Positions 35,386 through 47,002 of a DNA stretch of 64,000 nucleotides are shown here, piece by piece. Origin of the DNA: Paramacrobiotus metropolitanus (taxonomy: Eukaryota > Tardigrada > Eutardigrada > Parachela > Macrobiotidae). Position 1 is the stretch's first letter. Each line of letters opens with the position of its first letter. Made by a program: the position numbers and the translations under genes. The notes under the pieces are model-generated. The model was not told where the DNA came from and did not search any database. It saw only the letters and a program-made list of their open reading frames with translations. The stretch lies in the NCBI RefSeq assembly GCF_019649055.1, contig NW_026570225.1:1674001-1738000 (forward strand), read 5' to 3'.

Positions 35386-37628
35386 ATACTGGACAAGCAG
35401 GACGCGCGGCGCTTATGCGCAGCGCTGAAGCAGCTTACGGTTTTAAACGGCTTAAAAATTTGGGTACCGCACGCGTGGTCTTTGGTACTGCACGGGTGGT
35501 CTTCGGTGACCAAAGACCTAAAAGGTCATCAATGAAAAGGGCTTAAAATCTCTCGGTGGCCAAAGGCTAAATAAGACGGCTACCGCATGCGTGTACTTCG
35601 GTGACTAAAGGCTTAAACTAAAAAACCCTTGGTCACCAAACGCTTAAAATACTTCAGTTACCCTTCAGTGACCCGAAGCTTAAACAGCATCCGTGACCAA
35701 AGGCTTAGAAGGCCTTCGTTTACCAAAGATTTAAGATGCCTTGGATGATCAACAGCTAGATAAGGCGGTTACCGCATGCATGGCCTCCGGTGACCAAAGG
35801 CTTAAATAGCCCTTGGTCACCGGAGGCAAAGCCTAAAAGCCTTACAGTAATCATAGCCTAAAAGCCCAAAGGCTGCACGCACGCATGACATTCGGTAACC
35901 ATAGGCTCAAAGGACCCTCAGTTACCAATTATCCTAAAAGGCCTTCAGTGACCATAGGGTTAAAAGGCCTTCGGTGACCATAATCTTAAAATGCTTTCGG
36001 TGGCCAAGTCTTTGTTAACCAAAGGCTTAAAAGATACTCGGTGAACAAAGGCCTTAAAGGCCTCAGCTGACCGAAAGCCTTAAAGGCTTCTGGTGACAAA
36101 GGCTTTGAAAACCTTCGGTGACCAAATTCCTAAAAGGCCTTCGGTGACCAAAGGCTTAAAAAGCCTTCTGTTCATAAAAGCTTGGAAGGCCGTCGGTGAC
36201 AAATGGCCTACGGTGGACAAAGGCTTGAAAGGCCTTCAGTATTAGAAGGTTAAACGACTTTCGGTTATCGAAGGCTCAAAAGGGTGGATACCGCATGCGT
36301 GGTCTTAGGCCGAAGGCCTAAGACCATCAGTGACCAGAGGCTTAAAAGGTTTTCGGTTACTTAAAGCTTAGAAGACCTTTGGTCATAGAAAGCCTTCAGT
36401 GAACAAATGTTTAGAAAAGTGGTTACCGCACGCGTTGCCTTCGGTGACCAAAGGCTGAAAAAACATTTGGCTTAAAGGCATAGGCATAGGCTTAGGCATA
36501 GGCATAGGCATAGGCTTGGGCATAGGCTTAGGCTTTGGCATTAGGCTTAAAGGCTTTCTGCGACACAAAGCTTCAAAGGCCTTCGGTTACCATAGGCTTA
36601 AAAGGAAGGATGGTACCGCACGCAAGGCTATCGGCTGCGCTATGGTGCCGGAAGGTTTCATTAGGTTTTTTAAAGTTTCATAGTTTCACAAAACTTTTTG
36701 AAGCATAGTTTCACTAAAGTTTGTAATGCTTAGTAGGTTTATTGTGTTGTCCAAAGCTTAGCTTACAAAGCTTTCCAAAGCTTGGTTTTGATAAACTTTT
36801 GAACGCTAAGTAGCGGGTTTGGACACGGCATTTCTGGATGCTTCAGGACAAACTGGTAGTAGAGTTTGATCTGGTAAAGTCTGATGTGATACAGCTGATT
36901 TGGTAGATCCGGTGGTTCTGGAAGATTTGGTAGTTTTGGCTGATCTGGTGGTTCTGACAGTTCTGGCTGTTATGGCAGTTCTGGTTTTCTAGCAGTTCTG
37001 ACTGATTTATTTAGCTGTCAAAAGTGTACAAAGCTTTCCGAAGATCTAATTTTTGAAATGTTAGCGAGTTTGGCACGGCACTTTTGGATGGTTTTGGATG
37101 AACTGGTGGTAGTCGGATCTGGAGAAGCTGGTAATTCTGTTTGATCCTAAATGAGGCTGATCTAGCAGATTTGGTATTTTTGGCTGATTTGGTAGACCTG
37201 GTTGTTCTAGTTTATCAGGTAGGTCTGGCTGACCTGCCAGTTTAGGTTCATCTGGCTTATTTGGTAGTTCTGCGTGATCTGGTGGTTCTGGCAGATCTGG
37301 TAGTTCTGGTTATCTGGCACTTTTAGCGGATCTGGTGGTTCTGGCTAATCAAGTAAAAGTTCGTACAGACACTGAAGTTTCGAAACCTAAGTAAGCCTTA
37401 GGCAGAAGCTAGGATCCAGCAGATCTGGTTGATCGGGTAAAAATTCGTACAGGTACTAAGGTTTCGAAAGCTAAGTAAAGGCTTCTGGCTGATAGCAACA
37501 GAAGGTAAAAAAGCTGTACAGGGCTAAAAGCCGTACGACCAGTTCTGGCCAATCAGAAAGCAAGGCTGGTTCTGGCCAACCAGAAAGGTTTGGAGGCGGG
37601 ATCTGTTCGAACAGAGTCCTGCTTTAAT
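35386..37628 (+). repeat. higher-order satellite repeat H3
   Basis: A mutated GC palindrome at 35,404-35,425 (reads GCTTATGCGCAGCGC on its right side) is followed by the GACCAAAGG array. A (GGCATA)n hexamer run lies at about 36,477-36,540. Then come the AAAGCTTAG linker, an 18 bp CTGATCTGG array (36,840-37,345) and the TCTGTTCGAACAGA boundary. Confidence 0.87.
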
Positions 37629-39930
37629 AAACTGGACAAGCACAGCGCGCGGCGCTTACGCGCCGCGCTGCAGTGCAGAGGTTGCTCCTGTCAGTGTCAG
37701 CAGTGCAGAGGTTGCTCCTGTCTTCTAGCTAAAGAATTCCATGTCAACCGGTTTTATAAGTTGTAGTAAAATCGAAGAGGTTTTAGCCGGGGCCAGGTTT
37801 ACACAAAAAGACTTCAGCTGCGAAAAATTAAAGCAGCGGATTCTGCAAACCCACCTATAGTTACAAAGCCGAAAAGGTTTCATCCGGCACATGCACCTTT
37901 CAGCTCCAAAGCCTGAAAAGTTTAATCCCCTACTTGTACCTTTCAGTTACACAGCCTTAATGTATGAACCACATCTACCTTTCAGTTACAAAGCCTAAAG
38001 GGTTTCATTCGGCACGCGCACCTTCTGTTACTATGCCAGAAAGGCTTCATCAGGCACACGCACTTTTCGGTTAGAGGGTTTAAAAGGATGCATCACACTC
38101 ACTTTTCAGTTACAAAGGCTTAAAAGGCGTTCGGTGACCCTAGGCATAAAAGGCCTTCGGTGGCCAACGTACCACACGCGTGGCCTTTGGCGACCAAAGG
38201 CTCAAAAGGCGGGTACCACACGCGTAGCCTTTCGTGACCAAAAGGCTCAAAAAAGCGGGTACCACGCGCGTGCCTTCGGTGTCCAAAGGCTCAAAAGGAC
38301 GGGTACCGCACGCGGGGCCTTCTGTGACCAAAGGCTCAAAAAGGCTGGTACCACGCGCGTCTTCGTGACGAAATGCTTACGAGGGAAAGCTTTCAACTGG
38401 GCGCGCGATTCACTGGCCGCACATAGTATCATTAGATTCCCTGGAATTTATGGAATTTGTTATCTTGCAAAAGGTTTCTTCCAAGCAATAAACTGAAGCT
38501 GCAAAACTTCGAAGAACCCTACATTGTAAAGATGGCTGAAAGCAATCTTGACGTCAGCTTGCGATGGTCGAAATCCAACAATGCGGCGTTGCGTCTGTAC
38601 AGCTGTTTCGTACGTATGGAGGCGTGATGACTCACTCAAAAATTCACAGCTCACTAGATCTCGCTGGCAATAAGCGGTGTAACGGTGAGCGGAGAACACA
38701 GATGCGATTTAACAGACGCGCTTACAGTCATGCAACGTAAGATTATGCGTAGAGTTGATGTGCATCGCAAGCTGACATCTCACATCAATCAGCCATCTTT
38801 ACTTTGCTGGGTTCTTCGAAGTTTTGCCACTTCAGTTTACTGCTTGGGAGAAACCTTTTGCAGGATAACAAATTCCATAAATTCCATGGAATCTAATGAT
38901 ACTATGTGCGGCCAGTGAATCGCGCGACAAGTTGAAAGCTTTCCCTTTTTAAAAAAACGTCAACGACCATCATCTTAAAAGGTTGTCTGTTACCATAAGC
39001 GTGAGAGACCTTCGGTGACGAAAGGCTTAAAAACGTGGGTACCCCACGCGTGACTTACGGTTATAAAAATTTTCTGGATTCATTCGTTTAATAAGGTTTT
39101 TAAAGGCATGTTGTTCTTAGCTTTCCAAAGCTTTGAAAGCTTAGTGTAATTGGGAACGTCACTTCTGGAAGATTCGGTAGTCCAGACTGATCTGGCAGAT
39201 TTGGCAATTTTGGCTGATCTGGTAGTTTTGGTTTATCTGGCGGTTCTGGTTGTCTTGGCTGATCTGGTTGTTCTGGGTGATCCGGAAGTTCTGGTTTGTC
39301 TGGCTGATCTGGTAGTTATGGTTTATCTGGCAAATGTGCTAGTTTTGGCTGATCTGATGGTTCTGGCTGATCTAGTTAATCAGGCTGCTATGGTAGTTCT
39401 GGCTGATCTGGTTGTCTTGCTGATCCGGTAGTTTTTACTGATCTGGTAGTTCTGGTTTATCTTGCTGCACTTGTATTTCTGGCTAATCTGGTAGTTCTTG
39501 CTGATCTAGTTTATCTGGATGATGTGCAGGCTTTGGCTGATCTGATAGTTCTGGCTGATTTAGTTAATCATGCTGCTATGGCAATTCTGGCTGATCTGGT
39601 TGTTCTGGCTAATCCGGCAGTTCTGCTTTATTTGGCAAAATCTTGTAGTTCTGGCTAATCAAGTAAAATTCGTACAGGCACTAAGGCTCCGAAACCTTAG
39701 TAAGGCGAAAGTTGAAGGTAGGACTGGTTGTTTGGCCAATCGGCAAAAGTTCGTACAAACCACTAAAGTTATGAAAGTTTAGTGAGAGCTAAAAGCTTGA
39801 AAGCCGAGAAACTGGTTTTAGCCAACGGCAACGTCCGGCTGGTTCTGGCCAAACAGAAACGTAAGGCTGGTTCTGCCAATCAGAAAGGTTTGGAGGCGGT
39901 CGGGTGACACACAGAGATTCCTGCTTTAAT
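37629..39930 (+). repeat. higher-order satellite repeat H4, interrupted by a foldback element
   Basis: The GC palindrome (37,647-37,668) is followed by a third array type of about 40 bp units (CACCTTTCAGTTACAAAGCC, about 37,830-38,120) and then 45 bp units (GGTACCACACGCGTGGCCTT). The foldback insertion at 38,383-38,945 interrupts them. The linker and an 18 bp CTGATCTGG array (39,160-39,665) follow. Confidence 0.87.
38383..38945. mobile_element. small foldback element inside the satellite
   Basis: GGGAAAGCTTTCAACT at 38,383 is matched by its complement ending at 38,945. The arms remain complementary for about 170 bp (shared landmarks GCGATTCACTGGCCGC, ATCATTAGATTCC, GGTTTCTTCC/GGAGAAACC) around a central region of about 200 bp. 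The sequence is unrelated to the surrounding satellite, so it is an insertion. No clear target duplication was found, so the superfamily is not assigned. The two 77-79 residue frames are the same arm read on opposite strands. Confidence 0.8.
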
Positions 39931-42030
39931 AAAGTAGAAGACCAGCACATCGCGCGGCGCTTACGCGCCGCGCTGCAGTGCAAAGGCTGCTCCTGTCAGC
40001 TGCGTCTTTAGCTAAAGAATTCCAGTTAACAGGTTTTATAAGTTTCAGTAAAATCGGAGGGGTTTAGCCGAGGCCAGGTTTACACAGTAAGGCTTCAGGT
40101 GCGAAAAATTAAAACAGCGGATTCTGCAAACGCGCCTTTCAGTTGCAAAAGCCTGAAAGGTTTCTCCCGACACACGCACCTTTCAATTGCACAGCCTAAA
40201 AGTGTGGATCTCCAACACTAACCTTTCAGTTACAAAGTCGAAAAGGTTTCCTACGGCACACGCACCTTTTAATTACACAGCCTAAAAGTTTGGATCCCTA
40301 ACACTAACCTTTCAGTTGCAAAGCCAAAACGGTTTCTTCCGGCACACGTGCCTTTCAGCTACAACGCCAAGAAGGCTTCATCCGACACCCGCACCTTTCA
40401 GTTACAATGCCAAAAAAGCTTCATCCGACACACGCACCTTTCATTTACACAGCCTAAAAGTGTAGATGCCCAACACTAACGCTTTCAGTGAACAAAGGCT
40501 TAAAGTGCCATCGGTTACCAAAGGCTTTAAAGGCCTTCGGTTACCAAAGGTTTAAAATGGTCCGGTTACTAAAGGCTTAGTAAGGCGGGTACCGCATTCG
40601 TGGCTCTCAGTAATCAAAGGCTTAAAACTAAGGCTTTCGGTGACCAAAGGCTTGAAAGGCCATCAGTGACTAAAATCCTAAAATGCCTTAGGTGACCAAA
40701 GGTTTAAAAGGGCCTTCGGCGAGCAAAGGCTTATTAAGGCGTGTACGGCACGCATAGCCTTTGCTGGGATCTAAAAATCTGATATTAATTTTTGGAAAGC
40801 TTAGTAAAGAATAACGCGTAAAGGCTGCAGCTTCTTTAAACTGTAGGCTAGAATGTCGTAAGGCTGGTTTTGGCCAAACTGGTACAAAGGTTTTGAAAGT
40901 TCAGCAAGCGCTAACGCTGTAGTTGGTTTTTCTGTCTGAACTGCTAGTTTTGTTCATCTGGCTAATCTAGTAGATCTCGGCGATCTGGAAGATCTGGTGG
41001 TTTTGGTTTTTCCGGTCTGATCTGGTAGTTTTGGTTGAGCTAGTTCGTTGACCAAAGGTTGAAAACGGGGGGTACCGCCAAAGGCTGAAAACGGCGGGTA
41101 CCGCACGCGTGGCATTTAGTGACCAACGTTTAGAAGGCCATCGGTGGCTAACAGCGCAAAAGGCCTTCGGTGACCAAAGGCTTGAAAAAGCAACGGTTTC
41201 CAAAGGCTTGACAGGTCTTCAGTTAAAAAAAATTTTGAAAAACCTTCAGTGACCAAAGGCATGAAAGGCTTTTGGTGACCAAAGTCTTCAAAAACCTTCG
41301 GTGACCAAAATCCTGAAACGCCTTCGGTGAGCCATAGGTTTAAACAACCTTCGGTGACCAAGGACCAAAAGGTCCTCGGTGACCAAAATCTTAAAACGCC
41401 TCCTAAAAACCGAAAGCTTAAAAAACCTTCGGTGACTAAAGGCTTTAAATGTCTCCGGTGACCAGAGGCTTAAAAAAGTGGGTACCGCACGCGCGGCTTA
41501 CGGTTAAAATTCTTTGAGGGTTTATTAGTTTTGCTACGGTTTCCAAAGCCTAGTTGCAGAAAGCTTTTCAAAGCTTAGCTTCGTTAAATTTGAAATCTTA
41601 GTGTGTTTGGAAACATCACTTCTGGAAGAACTGGTAGTTCAAACTGATCCGGCAGATTTGAAGGTTCTGACCAGGGGCAGCTAGAGCTTCCCGGTTTGAG
41701 GTGCGCCAGCAGTATTGACTTTGGGGTGGGCCAGGCCCATATACCACTATGTAAAAGTTTTTTTTGGTTTTGGCCATGGGCCCCTGGCCGAGGGGTGCCA
41801 GCTGCCTATATTTTTGACTGATCTGGCACTTCTGGCTGATCTGGCAGTTCAGGCTGATTTGGTAGTTTAGACTGATCTCGTAGTTCTGGAAACGGCACTC
41901 CAGAATGGTTCTGGATGACCTGGTACTACAGTCTAATCCGGTAGAGCTGGTTATTTCTGTTCTATCTGGTTTTTAAGCTGATCTAGTAAATTTGGTTTTT
42001 CTGGCTGACCTGCTAGTTTTGTTCATTTGG
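39931..42030 (+). repeat. higher-order satellite repeat H5
   Basis: The GC palindrome at 39,952-39,973 is followed by 40 bp CACCTTTCAGTTACA units (about 40,110-40,490), a GACCAAAGG array (about 40,490-41,480), the H2-like linker (41,500-41,810) and a CTGATCTGG array that is cut by the giant palindrome at about 42,038. Confidence 0.87.
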
Positions 42031-42049
42031 CTGATCTGAGCAGTATGAA

Positions 42050-42190
42050 GGGCAGAATAGCAGGGACACGTGATTGGTCAGACACGCCCTCTTCTCTGAT
42101 TGGTCAGACACGCCCCTCTCTCTGATTGGTCAGAACCGAACCGAACCGAACCGGCCCGAACCGAACTGAACCGGACCGAGACCGGACCGA
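42050..42190. promoter_or_regulatory. CCAAT-rich tip of the left arm with (AACCG)n
   Basis: Three copies of GATTGGTCAGACACGCCC-like sequence (inverted CCAAT boxes next to CACGCCC) lie in the first 90 bp of the arm, followed by a run of CCGAA units. The right arm tip (about 62,040-62,115) has two, so one 25 bp copy was gained or lost. Clustered CCAAT and GC-type boxes suggest a promoter-like tip, but the nearby ORF is transcribed toward this end, so its target is unclear. Confidence 0.4.
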
Positions 42191-42353
42191 GACCGGCCCA
42201 AGACTGAACCGAACCGGAGTTTACTCCCTTTCTTTTGTTTATTTTTCCCCACCCTCTCTTTTATTCATTGTTCAGACAGCATTCGTATATGCAGGTACAG
42301 CGGCACATTGTTTAACAAGTAAACTATAATATAAAATCATTATAATGGACACA

Positions 42354-42818
42354 TTATCGAACAAAGAAAAGGCGACTGAAAGTCCGGTTGTCCTTCCAGT
42401 GCGTTGTGTGAATTTCCGCCATCAGAGCAAGAAATTCTGTATATGGCAATGTTATTATGCGGCCAAACTGGGAAAAACGGATCATACGGCCGCGTTTTTT
42501 ATAAATTTTAAGCGCAAGGCGTAAACATCTCGGGCCAGCCAGTCCAATCTTTGTCAAGCCATCACCGGTAAACCCACGATCCAAACACCCTGCCCACGGT
42601 CCACCATAAATTATTTCCATGAATGCATTCAGGTGTGTGGATTGTAGCCGTACGCCGTACTCTTTGGCCAGTGCTAGTCCATACGCATCCGGTTGGGCGT
42701 CATGTACTAAAAAACAGTACTCGTATTTTGGACACCAAAACGCTATAATTCTTGGTGTAATTTTATATATTGTATAGCCCCGAAACGTTCCTATGATTTC
42801 TACACGGTTGTCAGACAT
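42354..42818 (-). CDS. 154-residue protein of the palindrome, left copy
   Basis: Intact ORF starting MSDNRVEIIGTFRGYTIYK. It differs from the right-arm copy at only three residues (T/N and T/P near GDG; L/F in EFxALMAEI). It is compact, lacks a signal peptide or membrane segment, has few low-complexity residues, and mixes short hydrophobic strands with basic patches (KIYKKRGRMIRFSQFGR). The family is not recognised. The basic strand-rich C-terminal third followed by a helix faintly recalls the PC4-type single-strand-binding fold, but this is only an impression. Transcription runs outward toward the arm tip. A poly(A) signal (AATAAA on the minus strand, 42,260-42,265) lies about 90 bp past the stop. 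Confidence 0.65.
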   Translation of the reverse strand: MSDNRVEIIGTFRGYTIYKITPRIIAFWCPKYEYCFLVHDAQPDAYGLALAKEYGVRLQSTHLNAFMEIIYGGPWAGCLDRGFTGDGLTKIGLAGPRCLRLALKIYKKRGRMIRFSQFGRIITLPYTEFLALMAEIHTTHWKDNRTFSRLFFVR

Positions 42819-45484
42819 TTTGCAGAGATTGTAATGAGTAACTAAACTATGTGTTCGCTTTCAGTGAGCGCGTTCATAGCTATTTGACCGGGGACAGCTG
42901 TCGGTGGTGGCGTAACTGGCGACGAGGCACATAAACTTTTCTCAGAAACAGTACTTGTACTTTACACCTTCATCGCACTGGGCACCGCACCGCACATCAC
43001 CGGGCCCCACAGCGTACACTATCGACCAGGGAGGGTAGACTGTACAGACCAGCCATGTACTGCCACTACATACAAGCAAATTTATATTGTAATTTATATT
43101 GTACGGGTACTGTACTCGTATAGACAGAGCGCGCCAACAGCATGCTTTCTGACTGAAATCAGAAAGAGTCCGGCAGCGCCTAGTGATGTGACTTTTCTCA
43201 GAAAAGCGACTTACACACTGCACCGCACAACAACGGCCTACACACAACACCGGTTACCGTAAAGGTATGGTAAACAGTATCGAACCGCCATGTACAGATA
43301 CTGTATGTATTGCACGATCGCTACTCGGAAACAAGTATTATTGTACGAGTACCGTACTTTGCACTCGTATAGACAAAGCGGGGTAACTGCATGCTGTGTG
43401 ATTGAAATCCGACAGCAGCCGTCAGCGCCTAGCGATGGGTCTTTTCTCAGAAAGCGCCAAAAGAAAACAATGTTTGTACTTACACACTGCACCGTATTGT
43501 ACCGGGCCCCCGGACAGCACCGTCCTAACATCGCACCGCACCTGATCCAGCACCACACCCCACCGCGCGGCATCGTACAGGTAAGGTAAATGAATCAATC
43601 ATGTACCGTACTGCCACTATTCGTAAAAAAACTTCTATTGCACGAGTAGTGTACTTTGCACTCATATGGTCCGAGCGCTTCAAGTACATGCTATCTGAGT
43701 GAATTCAGATGACATCAGTCAGTGACTGTGCATCCAGTCTGTTTAGTCATGAGACTTTCGATGGTTCAGCTGCGGTGGCAATGAGTCACAGTGACTTTTT
43801 TAAGAAAGAAGTTAGAGAAAACAGTACTTGTACTTTATACCTGCACCGTATTTCACCGGCCTCCACACAGCAACGACCTAACACCGCACCGGGTCAACGC
43901 TACATTGCACCGCAAAGGTATGGTAAACTGCACCTAAGCGTAAGGTACTGTATGTATTTTACTGCCACTACGCGCAAATAAAGAATTATACGTATACGAG
44001 TACAAGCATGCAAATATTGTACGAGTAGTGTACTGTGCTCATATGATCAGAGCGCGCCAAAACAGTATGCGGTCTGATTAAAATTAGTCAGTATCTGCCA
44101 GCGCCTGAGAACGTGCAGCCTCTCTGATTAGTCATCAAACGCTGGAGCAAAATCAACTTATTTTTTTGATTAACATTACAGATAAGTTTACTTGTACATA
44201 TGAGCATTTAATGCTAGATGTACATACTGGTCAGCACAAACAATATGTACGTACCGTGCACATCCACCGACTCCCGCACAGCAAGAGAACGCAGCCAACT
44301 CCATTACCAAACAGGCATGTGCTGTATGTAATGTACTGCCGCTACTCGTGAACAAATATAAATTGTACGAGTACGGTACTTTTCACGCGTATAGACAGAG
44401 CGCGCTAACATCATGCTTTCTGATTGAAATCAGAAAGAATCTGACATTTTCTGGCGGTGTGACTAACTCACAGCAACAGCTTAACACCGCACCGGGTCCG
44501 ACACTACACTGCACCGCAAAGGTATGGTAACTGTACTTAAGCGTCAGGTACTGTATGTATTTAACTGTCACTACGCGCAAATAAAAATATACGTATACGA
44601 GTACAAGCATGCATATGATCAGAGCGCGTCAAAACAGTATGCGGTGTGATTAAAATCAGGCAGTATCTGTCAGCGCCTGAGAACGTGCGGTAACAGCCTA
44701 CGCGGAAACAAATATTATGGTACGAGTAATGTAACTTACACTCGTATGGACACAGCGAGCCAACAGCATGCTTTCTGAATAAAATCAGATCAGCAACGAT
44801 TGTTAGCATGCAACCTGTCTGTTCAGTCATCCCCTGCACCGTACCGGCCCCGCACGGCGCTGTTCCCCACACCACACACCGGACCGGTGCCCAACACCAC
44901 ACTTCACCGCACAGCGACGCACAGGTACTGTCTGTATTGTACTGTCACTACTCGCAAACAAATATATATTGTACGAGTACTGTACTTTGCACACGTATGG
45001 CCAAAACGTATACTTTGTACTCATATAGACAGAGCGCGCGAAAACAGTATGAAGTCTGATTAAAATCAGTCAGCATCTGCCTGTGAAGCAGCCTGTCTTC
45101 TCAGTCATCAAACGCCTAAGCAAAATCAACTTATTTTTTGATTAATATTACAGATAAGTTTATTTGTACCTATGAGCATTAACACTAGATTTACATACTG
45201 GTCAGCACAAACAATATATACCTACCGGGCGGGACGGAGCTGCATATCCACCGGGAACAGCTGCGCTACAGTGTCGTGAATCATATGTTGCTCGCATATT
45301 TACAAGCGGATATTAGCAATTAATATGATCATATTGATGTACAGATACCGTGCTTCAACTACAAAAGAGGGGCATTTAACACTTTTCTATGTAATATGTG
45401 GGATCTGCACATCGATTCTCTCTCCAAATAGTACGCAACTACACCGCATTAAATCCGGCCCCAGCAGCGGCGACCGCCCCAGCT
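42819..45484. repeat. degenerate 240-375 bp tandem units of the left arm
   Basis: A complex unit repeats at least seven times here and twice more beyond retroelement A. Each contains, in order, a CTGTATGTATTGTACTGCCA-like motif, a GTACGAGTACTGTACTTTGC block (near 43,100, 43,341, 43,638, 44,013, 44,363, 44,717 and 44,970), AGAGCGCGCCAACAGCATGC, and a hairpin of the form CTTTCTGATTGAAATCAGAA. Some units add a TGATTAACATTACAGATAAG block. Frames through the units on both strands are short and not conserved between units. Confidence 0.85.
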
Positions 45485-45488
45485 CCGG

Positions 45489-45904
45489 TGACACAACATA
45501 AGTGTGACGAGTTCTTTTACCTGTGTGTGACTTACTGTGTGTTGTGTGTATATGAGCCCTAATGAAAGGTCAACGATGACCAGTACCTATGTAATTACAA
45601 ACGAACCAAACAACCAGGTGTGCACGACCTTTTAATAATCTTTGACCATTGCCCACTACAGTATAATTATTATTAGCTGATCAGTATTTTAGAAAAGACT
45701 CGAATGAGTACTAGACTGAATTGAATGCCTTTGATGGGCTCTTTATATATGGATCCGGACCGGTTAGAGTGTGATCGTGACTCATCCTTATGATGTCATT
45801 ATGATGTAAGAATGAGTAATTATGACGCAGTTATGACTGCATTGTCCTTGGCGTTCGACCTTGACGGGCACGTGGTGGCCTCATGTATGTGAGTCATCGT
45901 GACA
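45489..45904 (-). repeat. 3' LTR of retroelement A
   Basis: This LTR is 416 bp with TG...CA ends (TGTCACGATGAC on the minus strand to GTGTCA). It carries a minus-strand TATA-like TATATAAAG at about 45,742-45,750. It contains the intact empty site for the Harbinger copy that interrupts the other LTR (GAGTACTAGACTG). Confidence 0.92.
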
Positions 45905-45934
45905 CCGGCTATCGCCCAGCACCGGCACCCGCAC
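45905..45934. repeat. 30 bp copy of flanking DNA next to the 3' LTR
   Basis: CCGGCTATCGCCCAGCACCG and the following 10 bases are identical to the DNA flanking the opposite LTR at 56,523-56,552, including a GGCACCC variant absent from the opposite palindrome arm (GGGACCC). A polypurine tract would be expected here but is missing. Confidence 0.9.
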
Positions 45935-46112
45935 GGTTACTATACGACATATAAAGAGAGATTGCAGTGGGCTCAATAAAACTAGTTTGAAATGTTAATT
46001 AAAAAATATCAAGTATAGTAACCGAAAAATACGGTTACTACACGACATATAAAGAGAGATTGCAGTGGGCTCAATAAAACTAGTTTGAAATGTTAATTAA
46101 AAAATATCAAGT
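45935..46112. repeat. 98 bp tandem duplication in retroelement A
   Basis: GGTTACTATACGACATATAA restarts at 46,033 (GGTTACTACACGAC), an offset of 98 bp, and the copies match to about 46,112. It abuts the anomalous 30 bp flank copy, so this junction has been rearranged. Confidence 0.9.
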
Positions 46113-46796
46113 CAAAAAATTGATAAACAGAATTCAAACATAATTCCATAATAATACAAATTATTATTTTTATCCCGCAATTCTTTAGGTTATCCGTACA
46201 ATCCATTCATTTCGATGGTGGCAATGGGGTGGTTTGCAGAAATATTATGGTAAAAGTAAAGTTAGCAAACACATACAGACAATGTTCACACGATAGAACA
46301 AAGGCAAATAACAAAGAAGTGCTATTACAAAGGCAAAACACAAAGAAGACTTAGATACAAAAAACATAACATATAAAACATTTCTATCAGTAAAAATTGC
46401 GAATTTTAAGCATCATGGCAGACCAGTAATTCAAGAAAGATAATTTCTGAAAACTGAGCTGCAAGTTTGCCAGATAAAAATGAAAACAGATAAAGTATAT
46501 GCTCATCAATTTATAGAAGCTTCTCAATCATCGCTCTTTCCACGAATGCAATAAACTATTCAACTCAAATCTTTCAAATATTGTACAGTTGTCATTAATA
46601 ACAAAAATAAATACAGAAAATAAATTTTTGAATTCCCAGGATCAATACAAAACAACAGTGACGACGTATGTATATATGCATACTTACAAAATGAACTGAA
46701 ACTCAAACTTTTGTTACTATACGGTACGATTATACTAACAATTATTGCTTTTCGTTCTATGGTGCATTTAATAATATATTTTCTGCTTCGTTCACT
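46113..46796. other. AT-rich 3' internal region of retroelement A
   Basis: No coding signal on either strand. This is where pol would be expected downstream of gag on the minus strand; none is present. Confidence 0.6.
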
Positions 46797-47002
46797 ATTT
46801 CGAAATATTTGTTTTTTTACTATGGGGTACGGACTTCTGCCTGCGACACTTTTTGATATGTCTGATCGATGCCGAATTCACGATGATAGACGTTGTGCAT
46901 TGGCCATTCTGTATCGCAATGATAGCAGCTTGCTTCACGATCATTTGATTCTTCCAGTTCACGCTGTGTTTGGGTGCAGTTGTTGCTTGTTCTTCTGTTG
47001 GG
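46797..47002 (-). pseudogene. in-frame continuation after the gag stop, degenerate zinc-knuckle-like
   Basis: The gag frame ends at TAG (47,003-47,005) but stays open for about 65 codons afterwards, ending just before ACTATGGGG. The continuation contains SCYHCDTEWPMHNVY, which starts like a CCHC knuckle (CxxC, then His) but lacks the expected Gly-His spacing and last Cys. The likeliest reading is that gag once extended through a zinc knuckle and was cut by a nonsense mutation, with the knuckle decaying since. Confidence 0.4.

Noticed and set aside
39150-39431. 93-codon Leu/Val-rich frame resembling a leucine-repeat protein
   Set aside because: It is the 18 bp CTGATCTGGTAGTTCTGG satellite translated (ADLVVL repeats), with no start context or conservation.
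42942-45063. Many 60-113 codon frames in the palindrome arms, each appearing twice
   Set aside because: They run through the tandem units on both strands, differ between units, and recur only because the arms are inverted copies. Only the 154-codon ORF stands out.
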